Assembly: GCA_041649015.1 (NCBI GenBank)
Contig: JBAZNU010000001.1
Coordinates: 372,001-436,000, forward strand
Source of the DNA: Ignavibacteria bacterium
Lineage (GTDB): Bacteria > Bacteroidota > Ignavibacteria > Tepidaquicellales > Tepidaquicellaceae
Reading direction: 5' to 3'
Length of the DNA stretch: 64,000 nt
The translations under genes and the position numbers were made by a program. A model generated the notes under the pieces. That model was not told where the DNA came from, did no database searches, and saw only the letters and a list, made by a program, of their open reading frames with translations. How positions within the stretch are numbered: the stretch's first letter is position 1; every line of letters begins with the position of its first letter. Positions 16,531 through 25,165 of this stretch are shown here, in pieces.

Positions 16531-17554
16531 TTAAATATCGCTCTTGTTTTCATTTTCAAATCAAATTCTTGTTCATCTTAGTAGTGGTGAATAAATCTTT
16601 TTTCTTGTCATTCCATCATGCGCGTTCTTTGTCAAAGATCCGCCGTGGAGTTCGTCTCAAAACACCCCCCGCTGTCATCCCCGCGTGTTTTTGGCGGGGA
16701 TCTAACCCCGTTTTCAATGTTTTATATTTGCTTTTGTTACAAAATTTAAGTCTTGAGACAAACTCCGTGGAGAACGTCAGCTGTGGCGGATTTGTAGAAG
16801 GGGGTACCCTCTGGGTCATCCAGAAATGGAACCACTTTCTTTAACAATCTTGCTCTTATTTTTTCTTGTCATTCCATCATGTTTGTAGATGGAATCCAGA
16901 AATGGAACCACTCTGTTGAACAAACTTGTTCTTATCATCATCAACTTCTTCCTATCAACAAACAACTATAAACTTTCAACATTTTCTAAATCAGTGATAA
17001 TCATAAATCAATCAGTTATTTCAGTGTGCCAAGATCTTATTCTTTCGTGTTTTCGTCGCAGAGAAGTTTATCCCGATTTTCTTTATCGGGACCGTCTTGT
17101 TTGGAGGATTTGGAGGATTGGGAGGACGTCCGCTGTGGCGGATTTGTAGATGCCTGCCTGCAGTAGGCAGGGAATCCAGAAATGGAACCACTCTCTTTAA
17201 CAAACTTGCTCTTCTCATCATCAACTTCTAAGAAACCTGATTAAGTCTATGTTTAATCAACATCAATAAAATGTGTTTTTAGAGTAACGCAAGCTTCCAG
17301 CTTGCGATCTCTTTGTCTCGTTTCTGCTTTTTTATCCGCGCAAATCCGTCTAATCCGCGCAATCCGTGTTCCATTATACTATCAAGTTTCTTTCTTCCTT
17401 AATTCCACACCTGGAATTGGGGCTTCTAAGAAATAGGAATGCATCCGAATTATATTTACAACCAGTCGTTGAACCAATATAAACATAGTCATTTAAGTTA
17501 GAATTATTTGTCGATTATTTGTATTTTATCAAAAGTTAAATCAGGAGAATAAAA
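16531..17554. repeat. Kilobase of dispersed intergenic repeats, no gene
   Basis: A phrase centred on ATCCAGAAATGGAACCACT, followed by a TTTAACAAACTTGCTCTT-like tail, occurs three times (about 16818, 16891 and 17173). A CGGATTTGTAGA core with GTC(A/C)GCTGTGG before it occurs at about 16776 and 17128. Hairpins include ATCCCCGC/GCGGGGAT near 16678-16701 and CCTGCC/GGCAGG near 17153-17172. A TAACGCAAGC/GCTTGCG hairpin lies at 17285-17308 and an AATCCG(C/T) string at 17336-17370. Frames across this stretch have repeat-like composition and are not genes. Confidence 0.75.
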
Positions 17555-17731
17555 ATGGAAGTCAAAATTGAAAACGGAAAGTTATTCATAGAAATCGATC
17601 TACAGGAGCCTACACCAAGTGCATCAGGAAAAACTCTTGTAGTTGCGACCACTCATGGAAATGTAGTTACGGATTGTGTTGTTGACGGGAAGCCTTTGAT
17701 TATTGGATTGAATGCTTATGTGAAGAAATAG
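17555..17731 (+). CDS. Conserved 58-residue mini-protein, intact copy
   Basis: The ATG at 17555 has a good Shine-Dalgarno (AGGAG, 9 bases upstream). The product begins MEVKIENGKLFIEIDLQE and continues into SGKTLVVATTHGNVVTDC, then DGKPLIIGLNAYVKK. I recognise this as a small beta-rich family common beside plasmid and mobile-element genes; no function is known to me. Broken relatives with the same VATT...TDCV.(D/G)GKP core occur at 46864-46955 and 50943-51044 in this window. The excisionase-type HTH gene starts 26 bases downstream, probably in the same transcript. Confidence 0.75.
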   Translation: MEVKIENGKLFIEIDLQEPTPSASGKTLVVATTHGNVVTDCVVDGKPLIIGLNAYVKK

Positions 17732-17757
17732 GAATTTCACCTAAAATATGTAACATT

Positions 17758-18078
17758 ATGAAAGCACTTCGATATACAACAAGCGAAAAGAAGCTTTCTT
17801 TAATATTAGAGAAACTTGACATAATTGAAGCTAAGTTAAAAGAAAGCAATTTTCAAATAATGAATATTGATGAAGCTGCTAAATATCTGAGTTTCAAGAA
17901 ATCTTATCTATACAAAATGACCTGCTGCAACGACATACCATTTTATAAACCGGGTAAAAAAGTATATTTCAATAAAGTAGATCTTGATAACTGGATATTA
18001 AGTCACAGACGAAAGTCAAATGAAGAAATTCAAAAAGAGGCGGATGAATATATAAGGACTCATCCTTGGAAGAATTGA
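17758..18078 (+). CDS. Excisionase-type helix-turn-helix DNA-binding protein
   Basis: The 106-residue protein has an N-terminal helix (SLILEKLDIIEAKLKE) and a MerR/excisionase-like HTH_17 domain: IMNIDEAAKYLSFKKSYLYK, ...IPFYKPGKKVYFNKVDLDNWI. Such proteins bind DNA near att sites or promoters of mobile elements. No integrase gene is in the window, so it may be a remnant or an orphan regulator. It marks the left edge of the accessory region and follows the conserved mini-gene. Confidence 0.85.
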   Translation: MKALRYTTSEKKLSLILEKLDIIEAKLKESNFQIMNIDEAAKYLSFKKSYLYKMTCCNDIPFYKPGKKVYFNKVDLDNWILSHRRKSNEEIQKEADEYIRTHPWKN

Positions 18079-18223
18079 TATATAAAATCTATACATTAGT
18101 ATTTTTCAACGGTCATAACGAAAATAATTGTTTTGTTTTCAGAAATAACATCATTAGTAAGTAAAAGAATATAATTATATTTTATTAATCAGTTTGTTAA
18201 ATTAGCAGTAAAAAGACAACGAA

Positions 18224-19720
18224 ATGAATAAGGAAATTCCGTTTCATGTTTTATCGAAGTCAACGTACATAAAGGGGCTTCAGTGCGAGAAGTCAATTTA
18301 CCTGAACAAATATCATCCCGAACTAAAAGATGCGATTCCAGCAAGCAGGGAGCGGGTGTTTACAACGGGTCATGAAGTTGGTGCATTAGCTCAGCAGCTA
18401 TTTCCGAGAGGTGTTGACTGCGGGTTTGAGGTAACTAGGAGTGGTCAGAAGTCTGTTGAGCTGACGGAAGAGGCGATTAATGAAGGCAAGGATGTGATTT
18501 ATGAGGCGGCATTCCAGCATGAAGGAGTTCTTGTGATTGCAGATATAATGACAAAGAACGAGAACAAGTGGAAAGTTTTTGAAGTAAAGAGTTCGACAAA
18601 GGTTGCGGAATATCATATTAATGATACAGCGGTGCAGTATTATGTGATGAATAAATGCGGGATTGATATTGATGATATATCGATTGTTCATATTAACAAT
18701 CAGTATGTGAGGCAGGGAGAAATTGATGTGCGGCAGTTATTTACGATAGAATCTGTTAAAGAGCAGGTGATCCCGCTTCAGGATTTTGTTGAGAATAATA
18801 TAACAAAGTTCAAAGAGGTGCTGGAGGGGGAAAATGTGCCTGAGATAGATATTGGCGAGCACTGCCATTCCCCGTTTGAGTGTGATTTTAAAGGACACTG
18901 CTGGAAACATATTCCCGAGTATTCTGTCTTTGATTTGAGCAGAATTAGCAAGAAGGCATTTGAGCTATACAGAAAAGGCATTACTGAAATAAAAGATATT
19001 CCTGATGACTTTCCGCTTACAACAGCACAAGCGATTGAAAAGGAGTGTTTTCTTCTGAATAAGAATTACATTGAAAGAGATGAAATAAAAAGTTTTCTTG
19101 ACGGGATTTCATATCCTCTGTATTTCATGGATTTTGAAACGATTCAATATGCGGTGCCGATGTTTGATAATTCAAGACCTTACCAACAGATTGTCTTTCA
19201 GTATTCTCTGTTTCGTAAAGGCAGCAGTGATGCAGATGCGGATCATTATGAGTTTTTAGGAGACGGCAAGAGCGACCCAAGGAAGACATTTATAGAAAAT
19301 CTTTTAAGAGATGCAGGGAACGAGGGGACGATATTAGTTTATAATGCGGGGTTCGAATCCGCGAGACTGAGAGAACTTGCAAGTGATATTCCGGAATATG
19401 AGGAAGGGATAAACAGAATGCTTCCGCGAATTGCGGACCTTATGGTGCCTTTTCAGAGAAGGGCATATTACAAGCCTGAAATGAGAAGTAGTCATTCGAT
19501 AAAGATGGTATTGCCTGCGATTAATCCAGAGTACACATACAAGAATTTAGAAATACAGGAGGGCGGTGCAGCGGGTATGGAGTATTTAAGGATGTCTTCT
19601 TTACAGGATGAAGAAGAGAGATGCAAGATAAGAAAGAATCTGCTGGAGTATTGCGGAAGAGATACCTGGGGTATGGCAGTGATACTGGGGGATTTATTTA
19701 GAGCAGTTGATAGTTGTTAG
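18224..19720 (+). CDS. DUF2779 protein: Cas4-like nuclease module plus DEDD exonuclease-like module
   Basis: The N-terminal half looks like a PD-(D/E)XK nuclease of the Cas4/RecB type: VIADIMTK (Asp107) and WKVFEVKSS (Glu120-x-Lys122). Cys21 and the cluster CHSPFECDFKGHCW (Cys214, Cys220, Cys226) could hold an iron-sulfur cluster. The C-terminal half is the DUF2779 region, with a DEDD-type start LYFMDFETI (Asp303, Glu305), LVYNAGFESARL, and EYCGRDTWGM supplying a further Asp. Both modules suggest DNA or RNA processing in the cytoplasm. The 498-residue length is typical of DUF2779 proteins. The gene appears solitary. Biochemical function is inferred from motifs only. Confidence 0.75.
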   Translation: MNKEIPFHVLSKSTYIKGLQCEKSIYLNKYHPELKDAIPASRERVFTTGHEVGALAQQLFPRGVDCGFEVTRSGQKSVELTEEAINEGKDVIYEAAFQHEGVLVIADIMTKNENKWKVFEVKSSTKVAEYHINDTAVQYYVMNKCGIDIDDISIVHINNQYVRQGEIDVRQLFTIESVKEQVIPLQDFVENNITKFKEVLEGENVPEIDIGEHCHSPFECDFKGHCWKHIPEYSVFDLSRISKKAFELYRKGITEIKDIPDDFPLTTAQAIEKECFLLNKNYIERDEIKSFLDGISYPLYFMDFETIQYAVPMFDNSRPYQQIVFQYSLFRKGSSDADADHYEFLGDGKSDPRKTFIENLLRDAGNEGTILVYNAGFESARLRELASDIPEYEEGINRMLPRIADLMVPFQRRAYYKPEMRSSHSIKMVLPAINPEYTYKNLEIQEGGAAGMEYLRMSSLQDEEERCKIRKNLLEYCGRDTWGMAVILGDLFRAVDSC

Positions 19721-19796
19721 TGTTCTAATAACTTTAACTCTTATAATAAAATATGATTATGAAAACAACAAATAGTCTACAACCTTAAACATTATG

Positions 19797-20486
19797 TCAT
19801 ATTATCGAGTAAATAACCTCCAGGCATTTTTTTAATACAGGTTTAATATTGCTTCTGTATTCGTTTCTTTGGATAGAGCCTTTGCTTGTTTGATTTGGGA
19901 TATCAGAAATACCCCGGACTATAATACAATTTGTTTTGTTTAATTTGCAAACTTTTGCAACAGAGAATGATTCCCAGTCACCACATAATATTTCTTCATT
20001 CTTGTATGTTTTTTTAATAAGCTTCCGCTTTACACTAGAATCGACATCTGTATCGGCGGATGCTATCAAGCCGGATTTAATCTTCTGAACATTCAATTTA
20101 CTGAATTTATAAAAGGGCTTATATTCTATAAAAGTATCTTTATTGTAAAAATCATTTTTCATTCCCATGCCATCTGAATAATCGTATTGTACAAATTTAT
20201 TACCTATTACAATATCTAAAAGATTAAGTCGAGGTGAAATAGCACCAGCACATCCTAAAACAAATATTCTGCGTGGTTTATATTTATCAATTATATATTG
20301 AGTAGCTCCGGCTGACAATGTTTTACCAGCTCCTATATTAAAAGCATAATACTTTTTGTTGCTATTAGGAAATGACAAATATTCGCCATAAGGATATTTG
20401 CGTAATGAAATATTTGTTCGAGTAATGTTTTTAAATATTTCCCATTCCTCTTTTGAGCATATTAGAATTATCTCTTTATTTGGCAT
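19797..20486 (-). CDS. Nucleoside phosphorylase / MTA-SAH nucleosidase-like protein
   Basis: The 229-residue protein starts MPNKEIILICSKEEW and has the PNP_UDP_1 fold signatures: FNIGAGKTLSAGATQYIIDK, IFVLGCAGAISPRLNLLDIV, CGDWESFSVAKVC (the usual purine/ribose-binding M-E region) and IIVRGISDIPN (catalytic Asp). It would cleave or phosphorolyse the glycosidic bond of a nucleoside; substrate unknown. I prefer the ATG at 20484-20486; the frame extends upstream to a TTG at 20522 without family support. metK lies 5 kb away, so a SAM-recycling link is only a thought. Confidence 0.75.
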   Translation of the reverse strand: MPNKEIILICSKEEWEIFKNITRTNISLRKYPYGEYLSFPNSNKKYYAFNIGAGKTLSAGATQYIIDKYKPRRIFVLGCAGAISPRLNLLDIVIGNKFVQYDYSDGMGMKNDFYNKDTFIEYKPFYKFSKLNVQKIKSGLIASADTDVDSSVKRKLIKKTYKNEEILCGDWESFSVAKVCKLNKTNCIIVRGISDIPNQTSKGSIQRNEYRSNIKPVLKKCLEVIYSII

Positions 20487-20623
20487 AGCATTGTTTTTAT
20501 AAATGCAATTTAAATAAAACAATGTTTTATTTGGAGCGTTTTATTAATGACTTGACTACTGAAGCAATACGAATAAATAATTTTAAAATATCTATTTTAT
20601 AATTGGTTTATTAGTCTTGTAAA

Positions 20624-20880
20624 TAAATAAACATTAAGAATAATTCTGTAATACAGAGTATGCCAACCGAGCAGTAAAAAGTTACGGTGGTTGTTAGGAA
20701 TAACGATGTGGGCTGGAGCCATAAAAAGATACTGACTACATTAAATTCGGAATAGAGCTTGGGTGATTTTTCTGTTTTAAGGCCATCAATTGATATTCAT
20801 TCCGTCTTTTATTAAAATTTCTTAATGCTAATATTTTTTACTAATTTAAAAGAAAGGATTAGTAATTGACAATAAAAGAG
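20624..20880 (+). repeat. About 255-bp diverged direct repeat, copy A
   Basis: Aligned by eye with 21154-21408: shared blocks include CCAACCG, ACGGTGGTTGT, ACGATGTGGGC, TTCGG, TTTTTCTGTTTTA, CTTAATGCTA and AAAAGAAAGGAT. The end carries the ribosome-binding region of the downstream gene in copy B. After copy A only about 50 codons follow before a stop, so its gene seems lost. Confidence 0.7.
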
Positions 20881-20969
20881 GGCAACGGAAACAAAAGGGA
20901 AATAAGCCGCTACATCCGGCAGGTTCTTGTATCGTGTATTGCAGACAATAATTCAAATATAATTATACA

Positions 20970-21005
20970 GGGACACCATTTGTCCATGCCGTTGCCATAT
21001 ATTTG
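20970..21005 (+). promoter_or_regulatory. Palindrome plus TATATTTG promoter module (orphan)
   Basis: GGGACA, spacer CCATT, TGTCCA; then exactly 11 bases; then TATATTTG at 20998. No intact gene starts downstream before repeat copy B. Confidence 0.65.
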
Positions 21006-21153
21006 CATGTACTTATAAATTATGATTATTACATTATGAATGGATGAACAGAAAGCCGGGACTTCAATGGCGGAGCCATGTTTGAGGCATTGAGTTGTCA
21101 AGTCAATTTTTAATGGATTTTATTTTAGAAATGAACTAATTAAGTTATATCTG

Positions 21154-21408
21154 AAATAAACATCAAGAGTAATTTTGCTGAGCAAGATTCACCAACCGGG
21201 CAGAGAAAAGCCACGGTGGTTGTCAGAGATGACGATGTGGGCATTAGTCAATAAAAAGAGTTTGGGACCACATCAGATTCGGCAGAGTTTGAGTGGTTTT
21301 TTCTGTTTTATACACCCGCTCAGATTCATTCCGAATACATTTCTCACAATTCTTAATGCTAGTTTTTTATTAATTAAAAGAAAGGATTTGTTGTTGACGA
21401 TAAAGGAG
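21154..21408 (+). repeat. About 255-bp diverged direct repeat, copy B
   Basis: The partner of copy A. It ends with AAAAGAAAGGAT, which acts as the Shine-Dalgarno region of the gene starting near 21391. The frame continuing upstream through this repeat is therefore probably untranslated. Confidence 0.7.
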
Positions 21409-21870
21409 TCGAAAAACAGATATTTTACTATTGAATTAATATTAATTGATTTGTGGGATTTTAACTTTTATTTGAAATTGATTTACAACAATGGAGATAA
21501 GGAGAAGCATATCCAATTATACTATGAATACAGAGAAGTTAAATCTATCATTAGTAATTTCAGGGATACTGCTTTTGCTTTGAAATCAAATAATTATAAT
21601 TCCTTTGAATTTGAGGATGAATATCAAAGAGATGAATATGAAATAGATTTAATAAATGAGGACCCAAAAAGTAATTTCAAGAATTTAGTTTTTAGACACA
21701 ATGAATATGATGACCCAGAGTTTATACCGTTTTTAAATCAAAGAGCAAAAAGAGTAGAAGAAGAATTACTTAACATTGTCGTAAGCAAGAGGGATTTGCT
21801 GGATGCTGCGTATGAATTAGAGAAGGAATTAGTTGAGGAAATCACAAATATTTCAAAATTAATTGTATAA
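21391..21870 (+). CDS. Unrecognised protein, possible immunity-type, TTG start
   Basis: I place the start at one of the three consecutive TTG codons at 21388-21396, just after AGAAAGGAT. The upstream frame lies in a duplicated intergenic repeat. The product (about 160 residues) begins with TIKESKNRYFTIELILIDLW, is acidic and ends with RDLLDAAYELEKELVEEI. The same ending pattern (NELLKAAYELEIELCEYP) and a middle motif (SIISNFRD versus RLIRIFRR) appear in the next gene, so the two are probably paralogues. Size, acidity and clustering recall polymorphic-toxin immunity proteins, but I cannot name a family. Confidence 0.5.
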   Translation: MLTIKESKNRYFTIELILIDLWDFNFYLKLIYNNGDKEKHIQLYYEYREVKSIISNFRDTAFALKSNNYNSFEFEDEYQRDEYEIDLINEDPKSNFKNLVFRHNEYDDPEFIPFLNQRAKRVEEELLNIVVSKRDLLDAAYELEKELVEEITNISKLIV

Positions 21871-21874
21871 GAAT

Positions 21875-22462
21875 ATGAAACTTTATGGACATAACGGCCA
21901 ATATGTAGAATTGCATATAAGCCCAAAAACAAAGAGTATAGATTCCTGGGTATGGATAAATCATAAAGTTAAGAATGATTTTCATGAAATGTCATACGAT
22001 ATGGAATCGTTACAATATGAAGATGTGCTTAGATTAATAAGAATATTTAGAAGATATGCCACAGAGACAGATAAATCTGTTAAAAATAATATTGAATGTT
22101 TTTATGCAGAGAATAAAGACATATGCAATGATAGGTATTTAAGTGCAATAAAGGAATATAATGAGATTAAAAATTTATATAATGAAAAGGATTTTGTATT
22201 GTATGATGCGGGATTAAATTTTATACGGCCAGATATATATATGATACAAAGAGATAAGAATGCAGATAAATCACTAATCAGGTTTTATTTTGTCTTCATA
22301 TTTGATGAATGCCTTGGGTATTCGTATGAATGCTTTGTAGATGTGTATGCAACAAATAATGAACTTTTAAAAGCAGCTTACGAATTGGAAATAGAACTTT
22401 GCGAATATCCATATTTAACAAATCCAAGAATATATATTGATGAGCAAAACAATGTTTTATAA
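21875..22462 (+). CDS. Unrecognised protein, possible immunity-type, paralogue of the previous gene
   Basis: The start ATG lies 4 bases after the previous stop (MKLYGHNGQYVELHISPK). The 195-residue product is acidic, mixed alpha/beta, and shares its C-terminal AAYELE-EL motif with the upstream gene. MKL-G-x-NG-x-ELxI openings with a W-rich second strand (SWVWINHKV) are seen in WapI-type immunity proteins, but the match is too weak for a firm call. The two genes seem co-transcribed with the next one. Confidence 0.5.
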   Translation: MKLYGHNGQYVELHISPKTKSIDSWVWINHKVKNDFHEMSYDMESLQYEDVLRLIRIFRRYATETDKSVKNNIECFYAENKDICNDRYLSAIKEYNEIKNLYNEKDFVLYDAGLNFIRPDIYMIQRDKNADKSLIRFYFVFIFDECLGYSYECFVDVYATNNELLKAAYELEIELCEYPYLTNPRIYIDEQNNVL

Positions 22463-22489
22463 TATAATATTAAAAGAAAGGATAAATAA

Positions 22490-23371
22490 ATGAATAACAT
22501 ATTCGGTTATTTAAGACCAAAAGAAAGTGACAAGGGAATGTATGATTCAATTATTAAGAAATACTCCCTTGAAAATACGGTTAATTCACTGTGGTATCAC
22601 AGTGCAGGATGCGACTTCCAGGGTTTGTATTTTAGCGGCAAAAGAAATAATCTGTCCGAAATAACTGGCGGTAAACCTGATTTGTTCATTTATACAGATA
22701 TGGACAAAGACATAATTGAAAAGATAAGACAAGGGAAATTATTTAATGTTGGAGATAAAATCATAACAGTTAACAGTTATATCGAACTTGATTTTGAAGA
22801 AGACATTAAAGATTATTTTCCGTCTTCTATAAATAAAGATTCGATAGACTACAAGGCGGATTATTATTCTGTTTTCCTGTTTGACTTAAACCTTGGAGAA
22901 AATGAGGGCGACGTTCCACTTTTGTATTTTGTGTGGGAGAATACTGCATTTTTGAAGGCATTTGTAATTGAAAGGAGTGTAAAAATAAAATACTTCCAGA
23001 AGCCCAGAGAGTACGGATTCGGCGGAGGATGGATTGCCTCACAGGTTTATCTGCTCTTCTTTCTTGGTTTAATGGAAACAGAATATCTGTTTCTTGAAAA
23101 TGCTCATAATTATATTAGTTCCCTAGATAAGGTAAAGGATGTAATAACTGAGGATAAAGTTCTCTATGAAAAATTTATGTGCACAGAAAATAATTTTCCA
23201 GATGTAAAACATATTGGAGCGACACATGGCAATTGGTTTCCTCCATACAAGGATACTAGATTTTATGATTATTACAATATTATGAGATTGTTTAAAAATA
23301 CAAACGTAATACCAAATATGACTTTTGATCAAAGAATAAGTAGTATAATGTCAGCGTTGAGAATTAGATAG
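22490..23371 (+). CDS. Unrecognised protein
   Basis: The ATG is preceded by AGAAAGGAT, the same Shine-Dalgarno type as its neighbours. The 293-residue product begins MNNIFGYLRPKESDKGMYDS. Visible features are an aromatic, acidic first half (SLWYHSAGCDFQGLYFSGK, LFIYTDMDKD), a central LYFVWENTAFLKAF and a GHGNWFPPY-like GATHGNWFPPYKDTRFYDYY near the C-terminus. No signal peptide or catalytic motif is recognised. It is third in a row of same-strand accessory genes. Confidence 0.5.
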   Translation: MNNIFGYLRPKESDKGMYDSIIKKYSLENTVNSLWYHSAGCDFQGLYFSGKRNNLSEITGGKPDLFIYTDMDKDIIEKIRQGKLFNVGDKIITVNSYIELDFEEDIKDYFPSSINKDSIDYKADYYSVFLFDLNLGENEGDVPLLYFVWENTAFLKAFVIERSVKIKYFQKPREYGFGGGWIASQVYLLFFLGLMETEYLFLENAHNYISSLDKVKDVITEDKVLYEKFMCTENNFPDVKHIGATHGNWFPPYKDTRFYDYYNIMRLFKNTNVIPNMTFDQRISSIMSALRIR

Positions 23372-23474
23372 ATGAATTGAGTCAGTTTGAATTGAACTTG
23401 ATATGAAACTGCTTGAATTGGGTGCTCTTGATAACTGATATTGAAACAATATAATTAAACAGAAAGGAGTATTA

Positions 23475-23936
23475 ATGAATGACTTAAAGAGGAAAAGGTA
23501 CAAAGATTGTCAACGGGAAGTAAAGATTACCGAAGAGCTGAAAAATGAATACGGACAGGTTTCGGGAAAGGAAGAATTTAAACTGAACGCCGATGGCAAT
23601 CTGCTTTTTAGTTTTATTTGGGATGAAAAAGGGGGTCTTGTTTCGGCTGAAGAAAATAAGTACGAAGATTCAGGCAGGATTAAAAACCACTATTACAAAA
23701 AATCGGGAGAGTCCGGACGTACTGAATATTTTTACAGTAACAAAGGTGTACTCATTAGGGAAAAATCAACGATTGAAAACAAAATTACACGAGATAAAAT
23801 GGTAATTGTGTATAAATACAACTCAAAGGGAAAGTTAAAGCACTTGAAAAGTGTAACGACTTCTTACGATGAAGACAACAATATAGTTGATGTGGATGTG
23901 TATGAAGAGGATGAAGAAACAGGATTCAGTGTCTGA
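23475..23936 (+). CDS. Unrecognised small acidic protein with YD/MORN-like strands
   Basis: The 153-residue protein has a strong Shine-Dalgarno (AGAAAGGAG) and repeated short beta hairpins of the type (F/Y)xxxGxLxxxxxY: NADGNLLFSFIWDEKGGL, NKYEDSGRIKNHYYKK, KYNSKGKLKHLKSV. That resembles YD-repeat or YwqK-like antitoxin strands. It has no signal peptide and a very acidic tail (DVDVYEEDEETG). A role as an immunity or antitoxin-like protein is conceivable from context only. Confidence 0.45.
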   Translation: MNDLKRKRYKDCQREVKITEELKNEYGQVSGKEEFKLNADGNLLFSFIWDEKGGLVSAEENKYEDSGRIKNHYYKKSGESGRTEYFYSNKGVLIREKSTIENKITRDKMVIVYKYNSKGKLKHLKSVTTSYDEDNNIVDVDVYEEDEETGFSV

Positions 23937-23967
23937 AAAACAATTTTATTAATTAAAAGCATATAAT

Positions 23968-25149
23968 ATGACTTATGTAGATTGCTGGAAAAATATAAAG
24001 GATGTTAGATGGCTACTTTACTTTGTGAGAAATAACAATAAATTGAGCGAGGACTATGCAGTAAAGCTTGGGCTGATGAAGTTTGCACTAAATACCGCTA
24101 AGGATGTGAACAGACTATCAGGCAAGGAGAGAAGAATGTTTGAACATATTGAAGAACTTATTACTGAAAATATGATAACGGGTAATGAAGGCTTAAGATT
24201 AGAAAACAAACGGAAAAGCTATTTAAACAAACTGAAGAGTGAGCCTTTGAATGTAAAAGATATGTTTGAGTTTAACACTTACTTTGCGATGTTGACAGAG
24301 GACCCATTAAATGCAGCAGAAAAAGTTTACATAAATGCACTTAAATTCATTAGAAATTTTGCAGAAGGGAATAAGCAAATTATACTTGATTTCAAGAGGA
24401 AGCTTGCAGATGACTTCAGGGAAATATTAGGGGGAATAATTGAAGAGGGGGTTGAATTCGACTTAGAGCCCGAGGTAATAATGGATTTTGACAGGAATTC
24501 CATTTACAAAGAACATATCTTTAGTGATGTTTACTTTGACGGAGATGATAAAGAGGAATTCAACCTCAAAGGCTTTTACAATTTGTGGGAAAAGGAACAG
24601 AATGTGATGTGGATGCTGTACTTTCTTTTCCAATGCAGGAATACAAACGATGAGAAGATAAGACAGTTTACTTTAAACACACTGATTGAAGCAGTAACAA
24701 AGGCAGGCAACAAGAACCTGCTTGAATTATTCAGCAATCATCTGAAGATGGTTCAGGACGCGATATACGGAACAGTCAGCAAAGAAGAGGTTTATGCAAC
24801 ATCCTACAAAGACAACGTTTTGCCGTTTATGGGGTTCTTTATGTTCAGGAATATGGTGTATGCGGCTATAAATGCACTTAAATACATGAACACAGAGTCT
24901 GCGGTGACAAATGCCTTTAGATTCTTATACAGAGCAATAGGTTATCACAGTGGCAAAGATAAATCATTTTGTAAAACTATATCAAAAGAAATAAGTGAAA
25001 ACCTGAAAAAAGAGTACAGTAATCCTTTTGATGATTTCTTTCATAAGGCAGACATTAGCTATGACGGAGTAGCAATACTAAAAAAACATAATTATAAGCC
25101 GATATCACATAACGGAAAATGGAATTTTGTACCAAATAATTATTTTTAA
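23968..25149 (+). CDS. Unrecognised helical protein with an internal duplication
   Basis: The 393-residue, almost all-helical protein has two related halves. WKNIKDVRWLLYFVRNN...AVKLGLMKFALNTAKDVNR near the N-terminus resembles WEKEQNVMWMLYFLFQCRNT...IRQFTLNTLIEAVTKAGN near residue 205. The (V/L)RWML-x(20)-A-x2-A layout recalls Imm5-type putative immunity proteins; I keep that as a hypothesis. There is no signal peptide. It ends 16 bases before metK. Confidence 0.5.
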   Translation: MTYVDCWKNIKDVRWLLYFVRNNNKLSEDYAVKLGLMKFALNTAKDVNRLSGKERRMFEHIEELITENMITGNEGLRLENKRKSYLNKLKSEPLNVKDMFEFNTYFAMLTEDPLNAAEKVYINALKFIRNFAEGNKQIILDFKRKLADDFREILGGIIEEGVEFDLEPEVIMDFDRNSIYKEHIFSDVYFDGDDKEEFNLKGFYNLWEKEQNVMWMLYFLFQCRNTNDEKIRQFTLNTLIEAVTKAGNKNLLELFSNHLKMVQDAIYGTVSKEEVYATSYKDNVLPFMGFFMFRNMVYAAINALKYMNTESAVTNAFRFLYRAIGYHSGKDKSFCKTISKEISENLKKEYSNPFDDFFHKADISYDGVAILKKHNYKPISHNGKWNFVPNNYF

Positions 25150-25165
25150 ATTAAACTAAATAATA

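Noticed and set aside
16569..17224. Several frames of 60-90 codons in the 16.5-17.5 kb gap
   Set aside because: They lie on dispersed repeats and hairpins and end within them; no conserved protein features.
19345..19370. T-loop-like GGTTCGAATCC string suggesting a tRNA
   Set aside because: It is inside the DUF2779 reading frame and no cloverleaf can be drawn around it.
21175..21390. Upstream extension of the gene at 21391 to a TTG at 21175
   Set aside because: The extension falls in an intergenic repeat that also occurs at 20624-20880 without a gene, and the Shine-Dalgarno sits just before 21391.
25150..25165. SAM riboswitch upstream of metK
   Set aside because: The gap is only 16 bases, too short for any known SAM riboswitch.
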